The notes under the pieces were generated by a model. It was not told the origin of the DNA. It worked only from the letters and a program-made list of their open reading frames with translations, and made no database searches. A stretch of 64,000 nt of DNA from Flavobacterium sp. J49 (lineage in GTDB: Bacteria > Bacteroidota > Bacteroidia > Flavobacteriales > Flavobacteriaceae), in assembly GCF_011742145.1 (NCBI RefSeq), contig NZ_JAAQQU010000099.1, forward strand, positions 62,001 through 126,000, given 5' to 3'. The first letter of the stretch is position 1. Every line of letters starts with the position of its first letter. The position numbers and the translations under genes are program-made. Of the stretch, positions 46,398-53,764 are shown one piece after another.

Positions 46398-46405
46398 TAA
46401 ATTTG
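46398..46405 (+). promoter_or_regulatory. Putative internal -7 box before the amidotransferase gene
   Basis: TAAATTTG lies in the 81-bp gap between the GCS2 gene and the amidotransferase ATG at 46426, 20 bp before it. No standard -33 was found at 18-20 bp, so it may be a weak internal promoter. Confidence 0.35.
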
Positions 46406-46425
46406 CCTCATCAAATTGTAAAAAA

Positions 46426-47250
46426 ATGAGTCACCCCATTCGCATAGCGATTTTAGACATGTACAACGGCGAACCCAATCAGGGAATGCGTTGTATCATT
46501 GATATTATCAATAGATTTAACCAAATAGCAACGTTCCAAATTTTTGATGTCAGAGGCAAATCGGAGTTTCCGGATATTCAGAAATATGATATTTTTATTT
46601 CTACAGGCGGACCGGGAAATCCTCTTGAAGGCGATGGCTGGGATTTGAAATGGTATGATTTTATAGATACATTATGGCATTGGAACAAAGACCAAAAAGT
46701 AAAAAAACACATGTTATTTATTTGTCATTCGTTCCAAATGGCTTGTCATCACTTCGGTTTGGCCACGATTAATAAAAGAAAAGCCACTTCTTTTGGCGTG
46801 ATGACCATTCACAAAACCGAAGCCGGAAGCAATGACCCTATTTTAGAAGGTTTGAATAACCCTTTTTATGCCATCGACAGCCGCGATTATCAAGTTGTTC
46901 AGCCTAAGTTGAGTATTTTTAGCAAAAAAGGTGCAATGATTATCGCTTTAGAAAAAATACGAACACATGTAGAATACGAACGTGCCATAATGGGCGTGCG
47001 TTTTTCAGATGAGTTTGTCGGTTTACAATTCCATCCCGAAGCAGATGCCCTGAGTTTTGTAGCGAATTTAAAGAACAAAGAAAGACGAGAACACATCATT
47101 GCGATGAAAGGCAAAACCAAGTTCCGTGATATGTTAGAAGATTTATTAGATGAAGATAAAATCTATAAAACCAACGAAACCATTATCCCGAATTTTTTGC
47201 GCATTGCCATTAATGATTTGATGAAGCACAGAAAATCATTATCAAATTAG
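46426..47250 (+). CDS. Class I glutamine amidotransferase-like protein
   Basis: About 274 residues; the ATG at 46426 (MSHPIRIAILDMYNGEP) is used, since the upstream TTG frame overlaps the -7 box. The nucleophile Cys lies in FICHSFQMACHHFG, where the usual G-x-C-x-G-x-Q elbow is changed but Cys and Gln are kept; the His-Glu pair is in QFHPEADA. An oxyanion-type STGGPGNP motif comes first. Class I domains supply ammonia from glutamine or hydrolyse gamma-glutamyl bonds (PuuD-like). Its place beside a GCS2 ligase fits either amidation or removal of a gamma-glutamyl group. Confidence 0.88.
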   Translation: MSHPIRIAILDMYNGEPNQGMRCIIDIINRFNQIATFQIFDVRGKSEFPDIQKYDIFISTGGPGNPLEGDGWDLKWYDFIDTLWHWNKDQKVKKHMLFICHSFQMACHHFGLATINKRKATSFGVMTIHKTEAGSNDPILEGLNNPFYAIDSRDYQVVQPKLSIFSKKGAMIIALEKIRTHVEYERAIMGVRFSDEFVGLQFHPEADALSFVANLKNKERREHIIAMKGKTKFRDMLEDLLDEDKIYKTNETIIPNFLRIAINDLMKHRKSLSN

Positions 47251-47298
47251 TATCAAGTACTGAGTATTAATTATCAAGACATTTTAGTCTTAGATTTT

Positions 47299-47337
47299 AG
47301 ATCTTAATACTTAATACTTCAATCTTAATACTTAAAA
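47299..47337. repeat. Simple-repeat tract (CTTAATA units)
   Basis: CTTAATA/CTTCAAT units are repeated several times directly before the ATG at 47339, in the 88-bp gap after the amidotransferase. The same kind of degenerate tract occurs at other junctions in the window. Confidence 0.7.
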
Positions 47338-47338
47338 A

Positions 47339-48529
47339 ATGAATTCTAAATACCGCCAACTTTTCAACGACAACTTTACCGTGGCCAAATATGAAGCCAT
47401 GCAGGATGATATCACCGCTGATTTCAATTATAAAGTTACGTTCCGAATTGGTGAAACACCTTTCTTTATTTCGAATGAGTTAAAAAATCAATTGTTAGAA
47501 GGTTGTCAGGAAGTTATTAATTTCATTCAAAAGGATAATTTCAAGTCGCTTACTAACAAGGCTTTAGAATTAAATAGAAAAGTGCCGAATGAAGACAATC
47601 ATACCACGTTTTTAGCTATTGATTTCGGGATTTGTGAAGAAGACGGCGAGATTGTTCCCAAGCTAATTGAGGTACAAGGTTTTCCTTCGTTATTCAATTT
47701 TCAAAATCATTTGTCTCAAAAATTCGTCAACCACTACCCTTTTCTCTCTGAATTGACGCCATTCCTAAGCGGATTAAATTCTGACAGTTATTTGAAGTTA
47801 ATGGATGGTGTTATTGGTAATAACTTTCCAAAAGAAAACGTAATTCTCCTTGAAATAGAGCCCGAAAAACAAAATACTAAGATAGATTTCTATTACTGTC
47901 AAAGCGATTTGGGTATTCCGATAGTTTGTGTGACTGAGTTGTATGAAAAGGAAAACCAACTTTTCTATAAAAATAAACAAGGCGAAGCCATTCAAGTGAA
48001 ACGCATTTACAACCGCGTGATTTTTGATGAATTGGATTTGCGCACTGATTTACAGCTGAACTTCGATTTCTCAAAAAGCTACGACGTAGAATGGGCCGGA
48101 CATCCGAATTGGTTTTTCAGAATCAGTAAATTTATTTTACCTTATTTGAAAGGAAAATATTTTATCGAAACCACTTTGCTTTCCGATTTAAAAGAAATCC
48201 CGACTGATTTGGAAAACTATGTTTTAAAACCGCTATTTTCTTTCTCAGGAAGCGGTGTGATTTTCCACGTTAAGCCCGAAGATATTGAAGCCGTTAAAGA
48301 AAAAGACTTATACATTCTTCAGAAAAAAGTCAACTACAAACCCATCATACAATCGCCCGACGGTAAGGTAAAAGCTGAAGTTCGCCTCTTAGCCGTTTGG
48401 AAAAAAGACGCGCCATCGCCTACTTTGGTTACAAATTTGGTTCGATTAAGCCGAGGCGAAATGATAGGCGTCAAATTCAATAAAGACAAAGATTGGGTTG
48501 GCGGCACGGTTGGGATGTTTGAAAAGTAA
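47339..48529 (+). CDS. Putative circularly permuted ATP-grasp-like protein
   Basis: 396 residues; not a standard family for me. Near the N-terminus GEIVPKLIEVQGFPSLFNFQ has the E-x-Q/N-x-P look of the metal-binding ATP-grasp motif. In the C-terminal third, NYVLKPLFSFSGSGVIF has the look of the ATP-binding Lys and Gly-rich loop, followed by DLYILQKKVNYKPI and AEVRLLAVW. That order is reversed relative to normal ATP-grasp enzymes and resembles circularly permuted members (glutathionylspermidine-synthase-like). It ends the + strand arm of the cluster, facing the opposite operon. The assignment is an inference from two motifs. Confidence 0.6.
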   Translation: MNSKYRQLFNDNFTVAKYEAMQDDITADFNYKVTFRIGETPFFISNELKNQLLEGCQEVINFIQKDNFKSLTNKALELNRKVPNEDNHTTFLAIDFGICEEDGEIVPKLIEVQGFPSLFNFQNHLSQKFVNHYPFLSELTPFLSGLNSDSYLKLMDGVIGNNFPKENVILLEIEPEKQNTKIDFYYCQSDLGIPIVCVTELYEKENQLFYKNKQGEAIQVKRIYNRVIFDELDLRTDLQLNFDFSKSYDVEWAGHPNWFFRISKFILPYLKGKYFIETTLLSDLKEIPTDLENYVLKPLFSFSGSGVIFHVKPEDIEAVKEKDLYILQKKVNYKPIIQSPDGKVKAEVRLLAVWKKDAPSPTLVTNLVRLSRGEMIGVKFNKDKDWVGGTVGMFEK

Positions 48530-48539
48530 ACTTTTGTTT

Positions 48540-48606
48540 TGTCATTCTGAACATAGGGAAGAATCTCATTATTGTTTATGTGATTTCTCCTTGGTCGAAA
48601 TGACAA
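48540..48606. repeat. Interspersed palindromic repeat (TGTCATTCTGA type)
   Basis: Left arm TGTCATTCTGAACATAGGG and right arm ending GGTCGAAATGACA form a ~67-bp imperfect palindrome. It belongs to the same broad family as the repeats at 58583-59282. It sits exactly where the two arms of the amidoligase cluster converge and may serve as a bidirectional terminator. Confidence 0.75.
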
Positions 48607-48608
48607 TA

Positions 48609-49157
48609 TTATGATAAATGATTTTTCTTCACCTCTAAAAAGCTCTTGGAAGTATTCACCAATTCGGTTACAATTTCTTTTCTCAAAGCTTCTAAATCCT
48701 CGTATTTTAAATACTTTGCCCAATCTTCTTGGGTTAAAACTTCTTTGATGGTTCTGATGGTTTTTGCGGTTTCTTTGGCATTTCTCAGTACAACTTTAGT
48801 ATTATTTTCTACTGTTAGTTTGTGGTAAAAATTCACTTCTTTGGTTTCCCAATTCACTTTTACAAAAAACAACTTTGAAGTATCATCATTTGAATAGAAG
48901 TCAGTCCAATTGGCAAAAGCAACTGTAACATTTTGGTTTTTAAATTCCGTCAAAGGAATCAAACGCCAATGACAATTCGCCACTCTTCCCCAATGGTTGG
49001 AAATGCGATACAAACCTTCAGCCGTAAAAATATACTGGCTACCGGATTGACTGGTATAACTGATTTTCATGGCAGCGACTTCTGCAAATGGCACTTCTTT
49101 CCAGATACAGAAAGTGTGAGAGTGAAAATTGAGTTTGGTGTAGGTTTTATTAGCCAT
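48609..49157 (-). CDS. Conserved protein of unknown function in the amidoligase cluster
   Basis: 182 residues, no signal peptide. The N-terminal two thirds are beta-rich with many aromatic residues (LNFHSHTFCIWKEV, YRISNHWGRVANCHWRL, VAFANWTDFY), the last third helical. I recognise no family. It lies 54 bp after the second ATP-grasp gene on the - strand and ends beside the palindromic repeat, so its last few codons may be repeat-derived. It could be an accessory protein of the pathway or an unrelated passenger. Two opposing frames in the same place look like shadows. Confidence 0.65.
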   Translation of the reverse strand: MANKTYTKLNFHSHTFCIWKEVPFAEVAAMKISYTSQSGSQYIFTAEGLYRISNHWGRVANCHWRLIPLTEFKNQNVTVAFANWTDFYSNDDTSKLFFVKVNWETKEVNFYHKLTVENNTKVVLRNAKETAKTIRTIKEVLTQEDWAKYLKYEDLEALRKEIVTELVNTSKSFLEVKKNHLS

Positions 49158-49211
49158 ATTTTTTTACCGCAAATTCGAAAATTATAATTCGTGAGTTTAC
49201 GGTTGATTTTA

Positions 49212-50429
49212 TTAATGCAATTTCTTAACCGCTTCTTGTTGGGCTACTGTGGCAAAATCTCTTATCAAACGTTCTGCATAATCGTCTAACAACTCGCGAA
49301 CACGTGTGTGATTATCACTTTTCACTACCAATCCGGCGTGGTACTCTAAAGGAACACGGAAACAAACTTCTCCATCATTAAAACCGGATAAATCAGGATG
49401 TTCAAATTTGGATAAGGTCAATACAATTCCCGCATACTCGTTTCTGATGATGGGTAACTTGTATTCTTTGCCTTTGACCAAAGCATCTTCAATTTTGGCC
49501 CATTCAGCCCAAAGATTTATACCACACGCAGCTTCTACCATTTCTGCTAAATGTGCTCCGCCAACCCTTGAAGCCGTTTCTAAAAAGTAAATTTTACCAT
49601 CTTCGTTGCATTTGATAAACTCGGTATGATTGGCACCATGTTGCATACCGAATGCTTTTAAAACTTGCTCGTTTTGCTTCTTAATTTCTTTGTCATCATC
49701 AGAATCATAAGGAATATTGGCACTTCTGAAAATACCACCACCTTGGGAGATTTCCATGGGTGTGGCCAAATATTGTGAAGTTATTGAAAACAACGTTTTG
49801 CCATGCCAATTCAATCCGTCACAGTGATAGACCGCGCCAGGCTTGAATTGTTCAACCAGATATTTGATTCGATTGTCTCCTAAGCCGTGGATTTTTTCCC
49901 AAAGCTCATCTTTGGAATGTACTTTCATAATTCCGGAAGCCGATGCTTCCGAGCGTGGTTTTAAAACCCATGGTGGCGAAACTGTATCGGCAAAATTATT
50001 AATCTCGCTATCGTTAAATAGCGGACTAAAAGCCGGAATCGGAATATTGGCATCTTTGGCACGCATTCTCATCGCCAATTTGTCGCGGAAATACCTACCG
50101 GTGGTTTGTCCCATTCCGGGCATGCGCAAGTTTTCACGCAAGTACGCTGCTTTTTCCACATCAAAATCATCTAAGGCTACTATACCATCTATCTTTCTTT
50201 CTCGCATTAATCCCGCGACACCGGCTAGTAATTCTTCAAGGTTCCAATCAACATCTTGTCCTGGCATAAAATAAATTTCGTCTATATACTCAAACGCCCA
50301 AGGTTTGTCTCGCAACTTCTCGGAAGTGATTAAATAGACTTTATTGCCTTGCTTCTTTAAATTAATTAAGAAATCATTCCCTTTAAAGTAATTGGAAATA
50401 CAGATGAAATTCTTGATTGGATTTTCCAT
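49212..50429 (-). CDS. ATP-grasp ligase (carbamoyl-phosphate-synthase-like)
   Basis: 405 residues with the classic ATP-grasp order: a pre-ATP domain (about 1-105), PPWVLKPRSEASASGIMKV (nucleotide-binding Lys and Ser/Gly loop), YLVEQFKPGAVYHCDG (hinge) and HTEFIKCNEDGKIYFLETASR (metal ligands E...E, then R), followed by GGAHLAEMVEAACGINL. Such enzymes (BacD/PurD-like) form amide or peptide bonds. It is in tight order with an M17 aminopeptidase (3-bp gap) and an esterase, which points to peptide synthesis and trimming. Substrates unknown. Confidence 0.9.
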   Translation of the reverse strand: MENPIKNFICISNYFKGNDFLINLKKQGNKVYLITSEKLRDKPWAFEYIDEIYFMPGQDVDWNLEELLAGVAGLMRERKIDGIVALDDFDVEKAAYLRENLRMPGMGQTTGRYFRDKLAMRMRAKDANIPIPAFSPLFNDSEINNFADTVSPPWVLKPRSEASASGIMKVHSKDELWEKIHGLGDNRIKYLVEQFKPGAVYHCDGLNWHGKTLFSITSQYLATPMEISQGGGIFRSANIPYDSDDDKEIKKQNEQVLKAFGMQHGANHTEFIKCNEDGKIYFLETASRVGGAHLAEMVEAACGINLWAEWAKIEDALVKGKEYKLPIIRNEYAGIVLTLSKFEHPDLSGFNDGEVCFRVPLEYHAGLVVKSDNHTRVRELLDDYAERLIRDFATVAQQEAVKKLH

Positions 50430-50432
50430 ACG

Positions 50433-51854
50433 CTACAGATTTTCAATAAATTTAGTAATTAAATGCACGCCATAAGCCGTCGCATGTTTGGTTTTGGCAA
50501 ATTCGCTATCGCCAAAAGCTACACCGGCTATATCCAAATGAGCCCACGATTTGTGGTCTTCGGTAAAATACTCTAAAAACTTCGCTGCCGAAATGGCTCC
50601 GGCAACCGGTTTTCCTGAATAGTTTTTCACATCAGCAATTTCGCTGTCGATATCCGGCTTATAGGCATCCCAAAGCGGTAATGGCCACAAACGTTCCCCT
50701 ATTGCATCACCTGATTGCTGTAGTTTTTTGGACAACTCTTCGTTATTGGTAAACAATCCGGCACATTCATAACCTAAAGTACCCACGACACTTCCGGTTA
50801 ATGTGGCTAAATCGATTACCGTTTCCGGTTTATAATTTTTGATTAAATAAGACAATCCATCCACCAAAATCAATCGGCCTTCCGCATCAGTATCAATGAT
50901 TTCTATCGAATGTCCGGCATAGCTTTGAATCACATCGCTTGGCATAAATGAGTGTGCATCGACAGAATTCTCACAAGCGGGAACAATCGCTGTTACCCAA
51001 TAAGGCAATTGCAAATCGGCTACCAATTGCATCGCCCCTAAAACCGCAGCGGCTCCGGCCATATCGCATTTCATTTGAACCATACCTGCCGTTTTGATAT
51101 TCAATCCTCCGGTATCAAAGGTGATTCCTTTGCCTACCAAACCGATGTGTTTTTTAGCTTTCTCAGGTTTGTATTCCATGATGATGAATTGCGGTTCATT
51201 GGCACTGCCTTTTCCAACAGACAGGAACGAATGCAAACCAACCTCAGTTGCTTTTTCTTTGCCAAAAACGGTGACATCGAAACCGTACTTTTTGCCGGTT
51301 TCGGTGGCCCAATCGGCTAAGTATTTCGGATTGACTTTGTTTGGTGGCAAATCGACTAAGTTGAACGTTTCTAATTGGGCTTTGGCTATTTTAATGCCTT
51401 TGGTTATGGCTTCTGCCACTTCGGCTTTGGCTAAATATTGTAATTCGAAATTGTCGTTAGAAAAAGGATGTGCTTCACTTTTCTTGTAATGGCCTAAATT
51501 GTATGTACCCAAAACCAATCCGGAAACAGTGGCTTCTACATCGTCAGCACTGAATTTATCCGGGAAGACCAAAGCAATATTTTGCCCGAAAACTTCTTTT
51601 TGCTTGGCCGCAATTCTTCTGAAAGTAGTTTTCAGTGATTTGTAATCAGTCTCCTTTCCTAAACCGATGAAGACATGAGTACAATCGTATTTTTCGACCA
51701 AATAATGCGTGTCCTTTTTGCCGTAGAATACTTTGGCCGGAACGCTAACGCCGTGGTATTCGATGGGAACTATGCTTTTGGAATTGGTTTCGTAAACCGG
51801 AATTAAAATGGTTCCTGTAAATCCGTCAAGGGTTTTGATTTGTTTTGTCTTCAT
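50433..51854 (-). CDS. M17 leucyl aminopeptidase family protein
   Basis: 473 residues. The C-terminal catalytic domain is intact: VGKGITFDTGGLNIK (metal Lys/Asp), MKCDMAGAAAVLGAM (metal Asp) and the family signature DTDAEGRLILVDGL (NTDAEGR in the consensus, here DTDAEGR). The N-terminal half is the regulatory/macro-like domain. The enzyme removes N-terminal residues from peptides in a two-metal reaction. In this cluster it could trim or recycle the product of the ligases. Gaps to neighbours are 3 and 8 bp, so it is the middle gene of a tight operon. Confidence 0.93.
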   Translation of the reverse strand: MKTKQIKTLDGFTGTILIPVYETNSKSIVPIEYHGVSVPAKVFYGKKDTHYLVEKYDCTHVFIGLGKETDYKSLKTTFRRIAAKQKEVFGQNIALVFPDKFSADDVEATVSGLVLGTYNLGHYKKSEAHPFSNDNFELQYLAKAEVAEAITKGIKIAKAQLETFNLVDLPPNKVNPKYLADWATETGKKYGFDVTVFGKEKATEVGLHSFLSVGKGSANEPQFIIMEYKPEKAKKHIGLVGKGITFDTGGLNIKTAGMVQMKCDMAGAAAVLGAMQLVADLQLPYWVTAIVPACENSVDAHSFMPSDVIQSYAGHSIEIIDTDAEGRLILVDGLSYLIKNYKPETVIDLATLTGSVVGTLGYECAGLFTNNEELSKKLQQSGDAIGERLWPLPLWDAYKPDIDSEIADVKNYSGKPVAGAISAAKFLEYFTEDHKSWAHLDIAGVAFGDSEFAKTKHATAYGVHLITKFIENL

Positions 51855-51862
51855 AGTGTTGT

Positions 51863-53017
51863 TTATTCTTCTTTGGTGCTAAAATAGAGCCATTCAATCG
51901 CTTTGGGGAATTCGTCACTCCAATATCTTTCGTTGTGTTTGCCTTCCATATTGATGCTCAAGCGAACTTTCATTTTATCGGCAAAGCCTTCTTTTTTTAA
52001 TAATCTTTTCTTGAAATTCTTTACATGATCTATCATGGTGGCACTTTCATCACCTCCGGCATAGAGGTAAATTCTTGTGTCTTGGGGTTCATCCATGTCT
52101 AAGAAAGACAATTTAATTTTTGGCACTACCCAAAGTGATGGTGAAAAAATCATCAGTTTGCCAAAGATTTCCGGATACATAATCCCCGAAAAAATGCTGA
52201 CCAAACCACCCATAGAACTACCGCCGATACCGGTGTGCTCGCGTTCAGGCTTGGTTCTAAAATTAGCGTCAACAAAGGGTTTTAAAGTTTCCGTCATAAA
52301 GCGAATGTACTTTTTGCCTTCTCCGCTTCCGAGGACTGTATTGCCCACATTGTATTCTTTGATGCGTTCCTTTTCGGCGTGTTCAACAGCGATGATGATG
52401 ATTTTGCTAATTTGGTATTCTGCCATTACGGCTAGTTTTTTATCGATTTCCCAGTTGCCGTATTTGGCTTTTTCATTGAATAAATTCTGAGCGTCCTGTA
52501 AATACAACACCGGATACGTTTCAGTTGTTTTTTCGTAGTCATGAGGCAATAGTGCCCATACTCGACGCGTTTTATTCAATTGCGGGATTTCAAATTCTTC
52601 GGAAATCAAATGGACTTTGGGTAAAAACTTGGATTTGAAGGGCAACCAATTGTGGCGCCATTTGGCCACGTGTTCTTTGCGGACGCCATTGTGTTGTGTA
52701 CAACTTCTGTTTTCGGTACGGTTGCCGAATTTGTCTATCTCAACTTCGCTCCAATCGCCGCGGGTAAATTTGTATAACAATTCGTCGGGATACGTGAAAT
52801 CGTGGGCAAATTTGTAATGGTACAAACCTTGACCTACGCGTTCCATTTCAAAGTTTTTGTCTTGGGTTACCCAATTATTGAAGTTTCCGGAGATATAAAC
52901 CGGTCTTTCGTCGTCTTCGTCGGTGGTTAAAATAATATTGAGTTGGGGTTCAATAATTTTCTTGATGGGTAAATCTTCCGCTACATGGTCTTCGGCTCTG
53001 CGCATGCTAAATTTCAT
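51863..53017 (-). CDS. Esterase with N-terminal E-set/CBM48-like domain (enterochelin-esterase-like)
   Basis: 384 residues. The first ~110 residues form an immunoglobulin-like E-set domain (VYISGNFNNWVTQD, YHYKFAHDF), and the rest is an alpha/beta hydrolase of the esterase-D/Fes group with VLYLQDAQNLFNE, the nucleophile in GIGGSSMGGLVSIFSG and a His in the GKHNERYW motif. No signal peptide, so cytosolic. Fes-like enzymes hydrolyse ester-linked catecholate siderophores. Here it is the first gene of an operon with an aminopeptidase and an ATP-grasp ligase, behind a good promoter. Confidence 0.9.
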   Translation of the reverse strand: MKFSMRRAEDHVAEDLPIKKIIEPQLNIILTTDEDDERPVYISGNFNNWVTQDKNFEMERVGQGLYHYKFAHDFTYPDELLYKFTRGDWSEVEIDKFGNRTENRSCTQHNGVRKEHVAKWRHNWLPFKSKFLPKVHLISEEFEIPQLNKTRRVWALLPHDYEKTTETYPVLYLQDAQNLFNEKAKYGNWEIDKKLAVMAEYQISKIIIIAVEHAEKERIKEYNVGNTVLGSGEGKKYIRFMTETLKPFVDANFRTKPEREHTGIGGSSMGGLVSIFSGIMYPEIFGKLMIFSPSLWVVPKIKLSFLDMDEPQDTRIYLYAGGDESATMIDHVKNFKKRLLKKEGFADKMKVRLSINMEGKHNERYWSDEFPKAIEWLYFSTKEE

Positions 53018-53030
53018 TTTACATAAAACG

Positions 53031-53061
53031 TAAATATACTTTATTGTCGTTTGCTGACAAA
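53031..53061 (-). promoter_or_regulatory. Putative promoter of the esterase-aminopeptidase-ligase operon
   Basis: On the - strand TTTG (53061-53058) and TATATTTA (53038-53031, 7 of 8 in the -7 consensus frame) are 19 bp apart. The ATG at 53017 follows within 14 bp. Confidence 0.5.
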
Positions 53062-53137
53062 GCGTTTTTTAAAAATTAGCAGATAATTGATAATGCGTAT
53101 TTTTTATTGAAATATCTCAATTTATATCGCTTTAAAA

Positions 53138-53169
53138 TAAAAAAACCTAACAGAAAACTGTTAGGTTTG
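53138..53169 (-). terminator. Terminator of the 53192 membrane protein gene
   Basis: AACCTAACAG and CTGTTAGGTT form a perfect 10-bp stem with a 4-nt loop; on the - strand the stem is followed by a T run. It lies about 25 bp after the stop of the gene at 53192. Confidence 0.88.
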
Positions 53170-53191
53170 GATATGATGACATTCCGTTAAT

Positions 53192-53689
53192 TTAATCTTC
53201 TTCGTGTTCTCCTCCGGTTTCCGGGGCTGCGATTTCGGTATTGCCGCCATTGGCTCTGATTTCGGTGTGGCGGACTTCACCACCTGAAGTTCCTACTTCT
53301 TTTACCAGTACTGCGGTTACTATGGTTAACAATAAAGTAATCCAGGTAAAAAGGTTCGCTTTAGAATGCTTTTTAAGATTGGCAATCAATGACAATAAAG
53401 CAAAAGCACCCGTTACATAGAGTACTAAAATAAACTTCTCGGCTAATTCTTCGTGTTCGTGAATGATTTTCTTACCAACACTTGGCATGTCTTCTACTAA
53501 TTCTTCTGCGCCTTCACCCGTAGACATGGCCACAAAGCCAAAAACAGCCGAAACCATCAGTAATACAAAAGCAGTGTTCTTTACCGAATTGTTTTTAAAA
53601 ACAATCCCTGCAATTAAAATTCCCAATCCAAAAATCGTCCCAATGATAGGAAAATGGTTGACTAAAAGGTGTAAATGAGCGTCGTTCAT
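53192..53689 (-). CDS. Four-helix membrane protein (DUF2231-like)
   Basis: 165 residues with four hydrophobic segments. HLHLLVNHFPIIGTIFGLG at the start resembles the HP(I/L)xVHFPI motif of DUF2231-type membrane proteins, and the HEHEELAEKF stretch adds several His/Glu. The C-terminus is long, polar and acidic (ending GGEHEED) and probably faces solvent. Function unknown; the His-rich helices could bind haem or metal (inference). It stands alone before a terminator, downstream of the second two-component operon. Confidence 0.75.
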   Translation of the reverse strand: MNDAHLHLLVNHFPIIGTIFGLGILIAGIVFKNNSVKNTAFVLLMVSAVFGFVAMSTGEGAEELVEDMPSVGKKIIHEHEELAEKFILVLYVTGAFALLSLIANLKKHSKANLFTWITLLLTIVTAVLVKEVGTSGGEVRHTEIRANGGNTEIAAPETGGEHEED

Positions 53690-53764
53690 AGTTTAAGTAA
53701 TTTAGTTTGTATCAAAAATAGCATTAATAAACAGTGTTTGGTATGATAATTATCAGGTCTATAA

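Noticed and set aside
46393..46425. TTG start for the amidotransferase
   Set aside because: It would include the -7 box in the coding sequence; the ATG at 46426 begins the conserved domain.
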